The notes under the pieces: model-generated
The model's input: the letters and a program-made list of their open reading frames with translations, nothing else
Told to the model about the DNA's origin: nothing
Database searches by the model: none
From: Lactuca virosa
Taxonomy: Eukaryota; Streptophyta; Magnoliopsida; Asterales; Asteraceae
Reading direction: 5' to 3'
Assembly (NCBI GenBank): GCA_928212115.1
Contig: CAKMRJ010003334.1
Coordinates: 26,803,098 to 26,867,097, forward strand
Length of the DNA: 64,000 nt
In this document: positions 45,654 to 57,866 of the stretch, piece after piece
How positions within the stretch are numbered: the first letter of the stretch is position 1
Layout of the letters: every line of letters starts with the position of its first letter
Position numbers and translations under genes: made by a program

Positions 45654-45976
45654 CATAGAAACATGTTTAAAAGGACCACGAAGCCAAAAAAAAAAGTCGA
45701 GGTTTGGACTAAACCTTAGAAAAAATGCATACTACAGGGACCAATTTTACAGTTTTGTCTTTATATTTTAAGGGTAAAGTAGTCAATTCGTAATACTTAA
45801 CATTTGATGTTTAACAGCATCCACCAAAAGGGACCAACAGTGTAATTATTCAAAACCACAAGGACCTAACATATCAACTTGTTAAAGGTTGGACCAAACC
45901 TACGAATTTGACCAAACCACAGGGACTATTTCTGTAATTTACTTAAAAAGGGACCATTTCTGTAATTTACTTACAA

Positions 45977-46779
45977 AATTATTAAAAAGATAAGTGGAAT
46001 GATTCATATCTAGTGCTTTAAGAATTCTCAAATACACTTAAATCATGGACTGACATTTTGAATGTGTGTGAGAAAGTGAAACAGAAGAAACCAATCAAAA
46101 TGAAACAAACTCCAAAGATTATTCCTCTTAAATCTCAAGAATACTAACTTTCACATATTAATGAGCTATAACTTCTATTGAATTTGCTATATCTTCAATA
46201 ATACTAGTAATACAATAAAATCAAATTAAAGCCAAACTAAGATGTCACATATTGCATTCTTTACAACCTACTAATTATGTTGAATAACATGAATTCCAAA
46301 TAAAAATGTTTCGATTAATACGTAAGTGGTGGCGGAGGTCTCAAACCGGTCGCATCAAGTATCACAATAAACTCTACCTTGTAAGAGGAACGAACGCAAC
46401 ATCAGACGTGAAGCTCTAACGAATGCCGACAGTAGTGCACATGGTGCTAGTATCAACAAATTACCATTGATTACATAAATCGACTTTACACAATCGAATT
46501 TACAAAAATAGACAGGAGAAGATGGAAGAAACTTACCGGGGAAAAAGTTTGTGCATTTAGAAGAATTATAAAGTTGAAAACTGCATTAAGGTTGCGGGAT
46601 GAAGTTTTGGAGGAACTGCAAATGTGATTTACAGTTTTTCCAAAAATATAGCAATTTATTTTTGGTTTATAGAAATAAAATAACCAAACTACCATTCTTT
46701 ATTAATTTTATGATTTAAATTTTTCTGAAATCTCATTGGTCCTTACGGCCACATAATATTTATTCATCCACATATAAAA
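45977..46779. other. Non-coding DNA, no recognised feature
   Basis: AT-rich sequence without a supported ORF, RNA gene or repeat structure. Confidence 0.5.
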
Positions 46780-46784
46780 CTAGC

Positions 46785-46818
46785 TCTCTCTATCTTTCTC
46801 TCTCTCTCTCTCTCTCTT

Positions 46819-46901
<83 letters not shown>

Positions 46902-46931
46902 TGAGAGAGAGAGAGAGAGAAAGAGAGCTAG
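46785..46931. repeat. (CT)n(TA)n(GA)n long hairpin
   Basis: The run CTAGCTCTCTCTATC plus (CT)n, then about 80 bp (TA)n (46818-46898), then (GA)n and GAGAGCTAG, is nearly perfectly self-complementary over about 145 bp. Amino-acid repeats read from it are artefacts. Confidence 0.9.
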
Positions 46932-47081
46932 GTTGATATGTTGATGAACAAATATCATTTAATTCAACATGATAAAAGTTTTGCACAGACGTAGCGGATA
47001 AATGAGCAACAAGTGCACCGCTAACACTTTTTGAATAACGAAACTAGTTTTTTAAAAAAATCATATCCATAGATCATGCGG

Positions 47082-47083
<2 letters not shown>

Positions 47084-47154
<71 letters not shown>
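47084..47154. repeat. (TA)n microsatellite
   Basis: About 70 bp of TA dinucleotides with one phase change near 47121. Confidence 0.95.
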
Positions 47155-47157
<3 letters not shown>

Positions 47158-47175
47158 GTTGGTTACACATAAAAC

Positions 47176-47799
47176 TAGGGGTGTGCACCAAACCGCACAA
47201 ACCGCATAAACCGCCCGCACCGCACCACACCGCACCGCATAATGCGGTTTAGAACGTTTGCGGTGCGGTTTGCGGTTTTTTATTTCGTTAAATCGCATTA
47301 TGCGGTGCGGTTTGCGGTTTTCGATTACAAAGTTGCGGTTTAAACCGCACCGCATATATATATAAAGAAAGTGCATTGTTTCATCACTAGGATTAATAAA
47401 ATAGTAATAATTGTCTGATTACAAGTTCGTAACAGTTAGAATGTTGGTATGGATAAAAATGGATATGTTAATTAGCCTAAAATTAGTGAATATAGTTACA
47501 CAATAGCATTAATTAACCAACATATTACAGAAAACAACTTGTTTTTTAGTTTTTTGCAAAACATTTCTAGTCTCTAGTTTTATATCTCAAAAGGTCAAAA
47601 GGTTTTTATATTTTTCAAAAGTTATAAAATGTAGCAACTCATCAAACCGCACAAACCGTCCGCATCAAACCACACCGCATAACGCGGTTTTGAACTTTAG
47701 CGGTGCGGTTTGCGGTTTCAAAAAAACTCAAACCGCATATACAGTGCGGTTTGCGGTTTTGGACTTAAACCGCACCAAACCGCACCGCGCACACCCCTA
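47176..47799. mobile_element. Non-autonomous hAT-type DNA transposon (MITE)
   Basis: A 624-bp element with terminal inverted repeats TAGGGGTGTGC (47176-47186) and its complement GCACACCCCTA (47789-47799). The flanks CATAAAAC (47168-47175) and CAAAAAAC (47800-47807) are an 8-bp duplication with one mismatch, the hAT hallmark. Subterminal regions are dense in GCGGTTTGCGG and its complement, in both orientations, as expected for transposase-binding arrays. No transposase is encoded, so it would need an autonomous partner. Confidence 0.88.
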
Positions 47800-47871
47800 C
47801 AAAAAACAATAATATCAAATGAAAATGACCAATGTTCACAACTGAACATGAACATAACTATTTTTATAAGG

Positions 47872-47873
<2 letters not shown>

Positions 47874-47949
<76 letters not shown>

Positions 47950-48025
47950 GAAATAATTTTATAAACATATTAAAAACCACCCTAGCTATAGTTGTTAATA
48001 TAAACATATTAAAAACCACCCTAGC

Positions 48026-48103
<78 letters not shown>
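47874..48103. repeat. Two (TA)n tracts and a duplicated segment
   Basis: The TA runs are at 47874-47947 and 48026-48103. Between and next to them, TAAACATATTAAAAACCACC occurs twice (about 47962 and 48001), a 39-40 bp duplication. Confidence 0.92.
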
Positions 48104-48107
<4 letters not shown>

Positions 48108-48479
48108 GTTAAATATATTAAAAAGCATATTGATTTTTTTTTAAATTTAAAAGGTACATGCTTGATGACATAATGTACAAATCTTTTATGCGCAAACCAC
48201 TCATCTTTTTTATGAACAAAAACTAATTATAGTAAAAAATAATCAACAAAAATATTTAACGAAGGAAAAATCAATTAAATTTTGTTTCTTTTTTAACGTG
48301 GATTGAATATTATATTATTAAAAAGTCAATACCAAAATTGTAGAAGTGGACTAAAAAGTAAAAAAGCTGAGATATGTTATTGTTTTATACAATTGTCACT
48401 TTATTCCCCACAGTTTCTGATTCCACGTTCTTTTAACATTTCAGCTTTAGTTTTAATCTTTTAGTTTATTTTTCTTTCT
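48104..48479. other. AT-rich non-coding DNA
   Basis: I see no gene or structured repeat. The broken 3' side of Copia-C lies at or just right of this stretch. Confidence 0.5.
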
Positions 48480-48570
48480 TTATTCATCTTTCATATCGAT
48501 ACATAATAGGAATGATTTCTTGTGGATTTCCAAGGGTGTTTTTGGTTTTAGTGGTGCAATTTTCACATAA

Positions 48571-48735
48571 TGGTCGGCCTCACTAGGGTTGGTAGAAGGA
48601 GTGACATAACCACTTTTGGTTCTACTTGAAGAGGATCCATCAAGAGACTTTCGCTTGGTACCCTTCGAAGGGCTCTTCCTCTTCTTCCATTTACCTTGCC
48701 TGATAGCCAGAACATGGGCGGTGGTAGGAGTAGGA
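48571..48735 (-). pseudogene. Copia-C gag C-terminal part (left of Copia-B)
   Basis: The minus strand reads PTPTTAHVLAIRQGKWKKRK and KSLDGSSSSRTKSG, the counterpart of the Copia-1 gag stretch before its zinc knuckle. The match ends near NPSEA, just where CFHC should follow. Sequence to the left is unrelated, so an internal deletion or rearrangement removed the rest of the element. Confidence 0.8.
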
Positions 48736-49279
48736 TGTTGGGTTTTGAGCATTCTAACACTCCTATGGTGTACATGCAACCCTATAAACCTTGGATCTAT
48801 GTTTTCTCTATTATACATGCAAATATTAACTATTCCAAGGTTTCATCCTAACTAGCATATTATGAAGCACCTATACTACAAAGTTCTAGTTAGATGACAT
48901 ACCTTTTGATGTAGCTTGATGTCTTCAAGCTTTAAGAGCTTAGCCCCAATAGTGTGGAAGCCTCAAATGGACCATCCATGAAAGCTTAGCCCAACCTAAA
49001 TGAACTTGGCTCATTCCATATATATAAGAGTCCATATTTAATTAGTTCTTTTTTATCACTTAATTAATTCTAAATTAATTCTTGATCAATACTAATTAAA
49101 TAATATGATTCCATATTAATATATTAGAACTTATAATATATTAATATAAATCATAAATATACTATTCTCAAAAGACTATCCATATAAATTGTGCCGGAGA
49201 AGTGCAACCCAAATGGACTATGTCGGGTCGGGTCAAGTACATACCAAATATAGTTATAGACTTAGACATTAATCCAACA
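48736..49279 (-). repeat. Copia-B 3' LTR (left) with 208-bp deletion
   Basis: 544 bp, TGTTGGG...CCAACA. Compared with the right LTR it lacks the equivalent of 55641-55848; the missing segment is bounded by direct repeats ATGGA, one of which is retained. The deletion removes the TATA region. Confidence 0.9.
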
Positions 49280-49399
49280 GTCTCCCACTTGGATAAGTCT
49301 AAAACTATTATTGAGTATGACTTCAAAACCTAACTGGCAATCGTAGTTCTTAAAGCCGCTGTCGAACTTTGACCTTGTCAATGACTTGTCCATTAGATA

Positions 49400-51031
49400 A
49401 GGGATCATATATTCCTCCATTCTAGATATCATATGGACTGAGACATGGATTACAATCATTCTCTCTGTCCATTTGTTGTTTCCCGATTTTCGATTTATGA
49501 TGACTGACTGATTGAACAAATCAAATCAGTCCTGGCTTGGCCAAGCACTCACATGTGTCATCGCTAAATCATCGAGGGGCCCACAGATATCGCTTTTATC
49601 CCGAAGGTAAAAGGAATGGATAAACTTCGACTCATATGGCTTGTTCTACTACTTGTTGAATCATACACAAAGGCACGTTTTATAACATCGAGTTACCAAA
49701 TGCGTTTTCGTGCAATCAATGTATAACCAACTCATAGTAACAACTCATATCTCTAGGTTTGAAGAATATAAGATATTATCGTCTCATGATCACTCGTGAT
49801 AAAATCCATGAAGTGATTCAAATGAGCGCGGGTTGAATCCAATACTCAGAACTTATGAGCACTCATGAGTGTTGTAGCACCACTTTGTCCACCAACTTGG
49901 ACCTCTACAAACCAACCCATGACAATCTTGATTCATATCTACTTCCAACATATGACTGACTGTGGATGGTTTGAATAACTTAATCATTCAGGAATAGCGA
50001 CTTAGTTATTCTGGAAGTCAAAACATGCAAAGTGAAACACAAGAATAAATGAATCAAATATGGTATCAAACCCTATGAATATAAATAAACACTTTTATTT
50101 ATCACCATACTGATTACTCATTATTCATTGTTTCGGTTTTATCAAGTTTATACTTGAATTTAAAAACTCTAGTTGTCCCATGCTCCAAGCATGTACACTA
50201 TGTTTTTCTTAAGCAATAGCTTTTCCATACACCAAGTATGCACTCTATGTTTGTCTATGATCCTTACTTTGTGAAATAAACCAATTGAACATAATTTCAA
50301 TGATTCTAATTTCACACTCCCAAATCCTTATCGAAAAATGTGAGAATTTCAAATTCCTATCATTTATCGAAATCTGTTTAGATTTTAAACTTATATGCAC
50401 TGACCCTCCTGTAATTAATATGTACAAATTCACAAAGACTTGTCAACAATCATTATAAGGTATTCCAATGGAGATCAACTCCATGGAAACTAAGTCTCAT
50501 ATTCAAAGTACATTGCTTTGGACATGCTTCTTGCATTAAGTTTTCTAATCTTACACAGATAACTTCCACCTATGGAGACAACTCCATATTCTCATTTTGA
50601 CTATCACTTCTGAATAAGAGATGCCTCTTTTCAGAATATGTCAATATGGTCCTTCTAAAATTAGCACTATACTTCCAACTGTCTCTGAGCAACCAATCTT
50701 TGGTAAACCTCAGATTGTCCTCGACAATTGCTTAATCATTTTAGTCATATCCAATTTTAGACCTTTTCCCTTCTTAATGCCTCTGGGCATTTGGAAAAAT
50801 TTAGAAATGACAAATATTATAGCACATGCAATCGATCCTGTACCCAAAGCAAATGGTACACGATTCATGATGTCTCACATAAAGACATGATTCTAGACCA
50901 GTCTTTTGCTACAATATTTTTATTTGCCATGTTTTCAAAATTTGACTATGAAGAGGGATGCCGTAATCATAATCGAATTTTGAGAACACAATATATAGAA
51001 TTTCCTTAAGTTGAACCAATCCAACATGAAA

Positions 51032-51084
<53 letters not shown>

Positions 51085-52950
51085 TTGACTAAAGATGATT
51101 AAGGTCTCAATCTAAGCCTTTAGAACTGAAATGAAGTATATCCTCTCCCTTAATTATAGCAAAACAACTTTTTCAATCCCTGCAGCCTCACGAATTGAAA
51201 CTTTTGTTTTCTATAATTAACATTGCTAACTTGCAACACTAACAATAATTATCATGCTCCCACTAATATGATGATTATTAGCATAACACTTATGCTCCCA
51301 CTAGCTTTGACATGTACTCAGAAATCAGCTGGACTTCTAGAAATCAATACTTTATTGACTTTCTTACCAAAGTTCAGATTTCTGATACGAGATGCTTTGA
51401 TAAAACTTTATCAAAATCATACACCTTTCCTTAGATAGCATGCATGTGTGTCTAAACAATTTCAGAACTATGAAAAGGGATGCCGTAATCATAGTCTCAA
51501 TTGTTAAGACCTTTTGCCATCTGCTTCAAATCTACTTGGTGGAAGTGTTTCCTCACCATCATTTTCATGAATCGGAGAGAAACCTTATGACCCTTAGATT
51601 TTATGGTGTATGTGTTCTTATCCATGTGAATCGTCAAAACCATAGTCACAAGACAAGGATAATGACAAATCCAAACTCATATGGACTGAACTTATGCAAT
51701 CTTAACTTCTTGCCACCTGGCAGTACAGGGCCTGCCATTGATTCCAAGTTGTTATGCAACCAATTGAGAACTTTCAGAACTCCTATGCAAAGTCAACTTG
51801 AATAGGCACAGAAATGTCAACACGATAGGTTATACACCTCAAGTCGTGTGCTAGTGAAGAATTCCAGGTTTTATTCTTGATTAGGTCTTGAAACTTTCAA
51901 GAGCTTTAGGGCTCCCACTATCCTCTTGACATATAAGACTCACTTGCCAAATATACAAGAGATAGTGCATATTCTTTATCAAGACAAACACTTCACACAC
52001 TTGGCCTAAGGTGGTCTTTGTTTAACCCAAAACATCACAACTTACCAATTTCAAATGTACAAGAGTAGGACACTTTTACTCTTACATTTGACAAGTGTTA
52101 TAAACCTTTCTTTAAGATATGTCACTCAACTTATAGTCTTGGAGTATGACTCTAAGACTTGTTTTGGAACGAGGTATGACTCATCTTCTTGATTTAACCA
52201 TTTCAACAATTCATGACTCCTCTTCTTAGCCATAAGAATGCACTAAGATGTCCTTAGAAGACCAATTGTGATGTGGTTCTTTAATCATTAAGATGATCAC
52301 AAAACATTATACTAAAGTACTCTCCCATCTTTTTAGATTTGAGAAACTTTAATCTTTCTGCCTAATTTGATTCTTCTCATTCGTTCTGCCATACATCGAG
52401 ACTTTTCCAATGCTTCAGAATTATACTTAAACTTATAAGTATAACCATATTTACTAAACTTTAGTAAATCATGACGAATAGTCTTAACGAGCTTTGTGGT
52501 GGACATGACCAGTGCACAAGAATGTGTACTCGATCCCTTTAGTCCTTCACTTGATTCACACATCCATGTGAACAAGTCTTAATTTTCCAATGCTTGAAAG
52601 TTCTCATTCATCATACTATTCAACTTGCATGATTCCAAGTTTCTATCCAACTGAAGCCTTGGGAATGAGAATCTTTCATTATTTGGTAAATTATGACACT
52701 ACCACAAACGGAAGAATTAAGTCCATTTTTCCAATATTGCTATCAATGGAATCATATAAACACCCATTTTTCACAAATGCCACTGTAAGGATATTTAAAA
52801 TAAATATAAAATTAAAACCTTTTATTTTATTTCAAAACTTTGTGGAAAAAACTTATCCTTACAGTCCACATGGAAAATTGTTGTTATCTATTCCTTAGCA
52901 ATATATCATAACTTCTTAAGCAACTGCTCAAAATTCTGATGCGATCGAAA
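49400..52950 (-). pseudogene. Copia-B pol, heavily decayed
   Basis: Patches of copia pol are legible. About 52510-52340 encodes an integrase fragment (LLKFSKYGYTYKFKYNSEA, then LGRKIK) that matches Copia-1 YSRYGYIYLIKHKSE and LGRKIK. About 51420-51290 matches the QASRSW-KASGS part of reverse transcriptase. Stops and indels are frequent. A (TA)n tract at 51035-51082 has grown where Copia-A has only CATATATG. Confidence 0.78.
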
Positions 52951-53099
52951 TCCACCTTCGCGATCAGAATCAACATATATTTCCTTTAAGATTTCTCTCT
53001 ATTCTTTGATTCTTAAAACATCAACATGTGACCCAGTCACATCATGTAATGAGGATCTCAGAATAGAACTTAACAGAGTTAGATAATGGGCTCTACCCG

Positions 53100-53753
53100 A
53101 TGTAGAGTCAAACTTATTGACTTTAACATCCTTAGGTAAATTTGGCAGCTTTGCAATCAACGCCCCTTCCTTTGGCAAAATAAACATATGGACCCTTTGG
53201 TAATGGGACTATCTTAGACTTAGCCTTTCTCTTTACCATTTGGTCAACCGGGTTGACTATGGCCAATCCCTTTCCATTGGGAAGAGAATGCTTTTTCTGG
53301 ATTTCTAGTGTCACCATTGTCACTGTCCATAAAGTTTTTGGGAAGTTGATCTTCTAATCAAATTTACTTCACTATCGTTCCAAATCATTGCTGATTCAGC
53401 AGCACCAAGCAAATAGATATGATCATTAAGGTTCATGTCATAGTCTGTTTCATAGTAGTCCCAAAGGAACTCACTATGTGACTTAGAAAGTGATTGTACA
53501 TCCAACTTTCTCAAGACTTTGACACCCAACTCTCCCGGCTTGTCAATACGTGACTTCATCTCTAAGATGTGATCACACATAGACCTTGCTTGCCATTAGG
53601 GCTTGAGTGACCTTGAACTTGTGGGTTAGGGAGAATAATTGGAGGAGGTGGAGGAAGAGAATTATGACTTCCATGAGCCAAACTCAGGAAGTCATATTCA
53701 TTAGGAAAGCTTGGTTTGGGAAGATCATTGTTCTCTAAACCAGACATCAACAA
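53100..53753 (-). pseudogene. Copia-B gag remnants
   Basis: Minus-strand fragments: MSGLENNDLPKPSFPNEYDF (from 53753), then a UBN2-like piece (KPGELGVKVLRKLDVQSLSKSHSEF, 53580-53320, quoted in part) related to the Copia-A gag, then a damaged zinc-knuckle region near 53190-53120. It is not functional. Confidence 0.65.
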
Positions 53754-54099
53754 TGGGAGAAATTCACGTAAAGTTGATTTAAGTCCTTAATATAACACCC
53801 AATATGATATATTAAAGCTAGGACCCAACAAACTATTTTATAACTTGGAAGAGGGATGTCGTAATCCAAGCTATAAAATATTTGAAGGTAGGTGAATGAC
53901 GATTCACCAATTTCCACCAAGATAAACGAAATATATTATTAGGTTTTAATTGGTTTTGAAACTCCTAGATTCTTTTGAGATTCATTGAACTTTTCAATGG
54001 CATGTTTCAATCTCGAGTGTGCCCTTCAGGTTTTGTGACTGGGATGCCGAGGATCACAAAACAAGGTGTGAAGTAACCATGCAAATATACTTGGTACCC

Positions 54100-55390
54100 T
54101 TAATATTTACCCCTCAATCGATGTGCCGGTTAACCACACACGCTCCAACGATACTATGATAAACATTAAGTTACCCTTTGCCTACCTTGTTAAGTCCAGG
54201 TTAGTGTGCCGGTTAACCACACACGCTCCACTAACAGCTTAAACAAAGTGCAAAGTGTAATTTCATGGATTAGCACCTTATTCACATTTTCCTAAGTAAC
54301 TAAGATTGGGAATTTATAAGTGTTTAGTTACTTAGTATTTATCATTATACTTATAATGAAGGGAGAATTATAGTCCTTGTCCTACCTGTTCGGCTAACGA
54401 CCCTCCACCTGTCAAGGAAGCGGTGAGTGAGAGTGGACACCCATTAAACTGCCATTTTATAGGCAGTAACCTTATACCCCCCTTATAGACCGGCTTCGTG
54501 AATGAGGCATACTAATGGTAAGACGACTTGCTCTTATACATATAATATATTAAATTTTTAATATTATAATAGTATAAGGGTGTATTTTAGACATTTAAAA
54601 TACTTGGTGGTTTAATCTATTAATTAAACTAGACTTTTAATTTAATTAAACTCAAACCATATATTTATGGATTAATAATACTCTTTTAATTAAACGCTTT
54701 AATTAACTATTAATAAAGTCCATAAGAGTTAATTTGAACTATTCAACAAAACATCATAATTCCAATTATTAAACTCAAAATTAAAACCATTTAATTAATT
54801 GTTTAAGTTATGAACCCAAGAGTTTTAGAATTCAATTCTTTTTTTCATAAAAAACTTTTCTAAAATTCCAAAACTTGAGGGCAAGTTTTGTAATTCTTGA
54901 AAACCTTTGGATTCCATAACTTATGGAATTAATGGTGTTTTATGATGAAACTTTCCATGTTCCATAACTTAAGAACAAGTTATGAAATTCTTTAAAACAT
55001 TAACACCAAATTTTGTAACTCCATAAAAACTTTGAATCAAATTTTTTTTTTAAAAAAACTTTCATATCCATAACTTATGGAAGTTTCAAAAACCCTTAAG
55101 ATCACAACTTTTAAAAAAAACTTTTGAGCTCCAAAATTTTATGACAAAATTTGTAACTCCTTAAAACATTTAGATCAAACTTTTAAAACTAATAAAATAA
55201 TCATATCATTTTATCTTTTACTAAATTTGACCTAATTCAACTCATATAACAAATGATTCAAATTTTACAAATAATTCGTTTTTCACAAAACAAGTAATTA
55301 TCTTAAAATTTGACAAACGTCATGTTTTTTTTTCCTTTTTTTCAACTTGAAAATAAAACATTTGCATCAATATAACAGAAAACAACCCAT
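54100..55390 (-). other. Copia-B leader
   Basis: It holds two TGTGCCGGTTAACCACACAC hairpin motifs (about 54122 and 54206), the GGAAGCGGTGAGTGAGAG block (about 54417) and, further right, AT-rich repeats of the type CCATAACTTATGG. No ORF is supported. Confidence 0.65.
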
Positions 55391-55404
55391 GGCTCTGATA
55401 CCAC

Positions 55405-56126
55405 TGTTGGGTTTTGAGCATTCTAACACTCCTATGGTGTACATGCAACCCTATAAACCTTGGATCTATGTTTTCTCTATTATACATGCAAATATTAACT
55501 ATTCCAAGGTTTCATCCTAACTAGCATATTATGAAGCACCTATACTACAAAGTTCTAGTTAGATGACATACCTTTTGATGTAGCTTGATGTCTTCAAGCT
55601 TTAAGAGCTTAGCCCCAATAGTGTGGAAGCCTCAAATGGAATCACAAATCACCAAAACACCTTGGAAGAACTTGAGAGAATATGTATGCACACTAAAATC
55701 GGCCCACTCTTATTTTCACACACTTGTGCCAATTTTGTGAGCCAAGGACCCCTTTATATATTATGGAGGATTAGGGTTACATCCATGTAAACCCTAATAC
55801 CCATGACCTTTCATTTACATAGGATCCATGGGTTAAAAGCTCCATGGACCATCCATGAAAGCTTAGCCCAACCTAAATGAACTTGGCCCATTCCATATAT
55901 ATAAGAGTCCATATTTAATTAGTTCTTTTTGATCACTTAATTAATTCTAAATTAATTCTTGATCAATACTAATTAAATAATATGATTCCATATTAATATA
56001 TTAGAACTTATAATATATTAATATAAATCATAAATATACTATTCTCAAAAGACTATCCATATAAATTGTGCCCGTGAAGTGCAACCCAAATGGACCATGC
56101 CGGGTCGGGTCAAGTACATACCAAAT
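55405..56126 (-). repeat. Copia-B 5' LTR (right), outer end lost
   Basis: It matches the left LTR and contains the 208-bp segment missing there. It stops after GTACATACCAAAT; the last about 30 bp before CCAACA are absent. Confidence 0.88.
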
Positions 56127-56155
56127 GGAACCCAAATGGACCATGCCCGTGAAGT
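56127..56155. other. Filler DNA at the Copia-B/Copia-C junction
   Basis: AACCCAAATGGACCATGC and CCGTGAAGTG are both copied from 56070-56100 just to the left, in changed order. This looks like templated filler from repair of a double-strand break that removed the LTR end and TSD. Confidence 0.7.
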
Positions 56156-56800
56156 GGTAACAACCGATTTACCTTTAAGACCACTTTCGGCGGTCTTCAA
56201 GAGTCCTTGAAGTTTACTGAGTGTGACCTCCTTCTTGTTCATATGATAGGTCATTAGGAATTGATCATAACAATAAGGTAAGGAGTGCAATATGATATCA
56301 ATTGCCAACTCCTCAGGGAAGTTCACATTCAACTTCATCAGACGGTCCACAAACCTTTGCATTTTCTGCATGTGGCTCGTGATGGGTTCACCATCCTTCA
56401 TTCGGGTTGTTATCATGGATGAGATTATTTCATATCGCTCTTGACGAGCACTCTGATGGTATCTTTCCATCAGATCCCGGTGCATCTCAAAAGGATAAAA
56501 GTCCTCATAGGACTTTTGGAGTTCGGCTGTCATCGTGGCCAGCATGATACATGCCACTTTAGTGGCATCTCTCTCATGAGTCCTGAAGTCAGCGATCTCC
56601 TCGGGAGTAGCAGAAGACTCATCAAGTTCCTTCAGCTCCTTGTCGAGGACATATTCCCTGTCCTCATAGCGAGTGACCATCCTTATGTTCCTAATCCAAT
56701 CATTGAAATTATTCCCATCAAAGATGACTCTCCCACAAAGGTTCATGAGAGAGAAGGAGCTGATAGGGTTTGAGCCAGAAGCAGCATTGTTGGAAGACAT
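56156..56800 (-). pseudogene. Copia-C gag N-terminal part
   Basis: The open minus-strand frame from ATG at 56800 encodes a gag like that of Copia-1: LMNLCGRVIFDGNNFNDWIR, DATKVACIMLATM, MEQ-type helices, LHSLPYCYDQFLMTYHM, ending GLKGKSVVTT at the break. The start directly follows TTTCAG on the minus strand. The ORF then runs on into Copia-B LTR sequence, giving an artificial tail. Confidence 0.88.
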
Positions 56801-57866
56801 CTGAAACGGAAGAAAGACAAGTTTAGATTAGATATAAAGATAGTCCTTAATAAGACACCCAAATGTAATATTAAGGCTAGGACCCAACACAATATTTTAT
56901 AACTTAGAAAAGGGATGTCGTAATCCGAGCTATAAAATATTTGAAGGTAGGTGAATGACGATTCACCAATTTCCACCATGAAAATGAAATGTATTATTAG
57001 GTTTTAATTGGTTTTGAAACTCCTAGATTCTTTTAAGATTCATTGAACTTTTCAATGGCATGTTTCAATCTCGATTGTGCCCTTCAAGTTTTGTGACTGG
57101 GATGCCGAGGATCACAAAACAAGGTGCGAATAACCATGAAAATTTACTTGGTACTCTTAATGTTTATCACCTAATCGATGTGCCGATTAACCACACGCGC
57201 TCCACCAATCTATGATAAACCTTAAGCCACCCTTTGCCAACCTTGTTAAATCCAAGTTAGTGTGCCGGTTAACCACACACGCTCCACTAACGACTTAAGC
57301 AAGGTGCAAAGTGTAATTTCATGGGTTAGCACCAAATTCACATTTTCCTAAAGTAACTAAGATTGGGAATTTATAAAACATTTAGTTACTTTATAATCAT
57401 TATACTTTTAATGAGAATTAAAGTCATTGTCCTACCCGTTCGGCTAACGACCATCCACCAGTCAAGGAAGCGGTGGGTGAGAGTGGACACCCATTAAGCT
57501 GCCATTTTATAGGCAACAACCTTATACCCCCCTTATAGACCGACTTCGTGAATGAGGCCTACTAACGGTAAAACGACTTGATCTTATACATATATATATA
57601 TTATTAAATTATAATACTACAAAGTATAAGGGTTGAATTTTAACTTTGGAAAAACATGTAGCATCAAGTATTGATGAAAACAAGCCTAGGCTCTGATACC
57701 ACTCATGGGTTTTGAGCATTCTAACACTCCTATGGTGTACATGCAACCCTAGAAACCTTGGATCTATGTTTTCTCTAATACATGCAAATTTGATTTTTTC
57801 CAAAGTTCTTATCCTAACTAGCATGGCATGGGAACTTGAACATAAAAAACTAGTAGAATAACATAC
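56801..57866 (-). other. Predicted leader intron of Copia-C
   Basis: On the minus strand the donor AAAG|GTATGT at 57866 lies in the LTR, and the acceptor TTCTTCCGTTTCAG ends at 56801, directly before the gag ATG. The arrangement matches Copia-1 and again spans the primer-binding site. 1066 bp. Confidence 0.5.

Larger units (their letters stand above)
41903..45760. mobile_element. Inner inverted-repeat element, Mutator-like, nested in the outer one
   Basis: The left arm 41903-42117 matches the complement of 43184-43290 plus 45659-45760 over about 210 bp (GGTTTAGTCC, GGCTTCGTGGTCCTTTT, TAATACCCTTAT). The right arm is split by the solo LTR 43291-45653. A possible 9-bp duplication, TTTAAATTT (41893) against TTTATATTT (45761), has one mismatch and is offset by a base from the arm ends. 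The interior 42118-43183 starts with (CT)n and has no recognisable gene; a Pack-MULE capture cannot be excluded. Confidence 0.6.
40455..45938. mobile_element. Outer inverted-repeat DNA transposon (Mutator-like, non-autonomous)
   Basis: A left inverted repeat at 40455-40622 (ATTACAGAAATGGTCC...) matches the complement of 45770-45938 over about 170 bp, including GTTTGGTCCAACCTTTAA. A second copy of the terminal TTTCTGTAATTTACTTA lies at 45958-45974. Long terminal inverted repeats of this kind are typical of plant MULEs; transposase was not found. Internal DNA 40623-41902 has no convincing ORF. The exact edges and the target-site duplication are unresolved. Confidence 0.6.
48736..56155 (-). mobile_element. 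Copia-B, decayed copia inserted in Copia-C gag
   Basis: Minus-strand order: damaged 5' LTR (56126-55405), primer-binding site (55403-55391), leader, gag remnants (53753-53100), decayed pol (52950-49400), 3' tract, polypurine tract and 3' LTR (49279-48736). Its internal region is collinear with Copia-A, with shared lesions. The outer end of the 5' LTR and the expected TSD (TAGGA is on the left, 48731-48735) are replaced by about 29 bp of scrambled local sequence (56127-56155). Confidence 0.85.
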
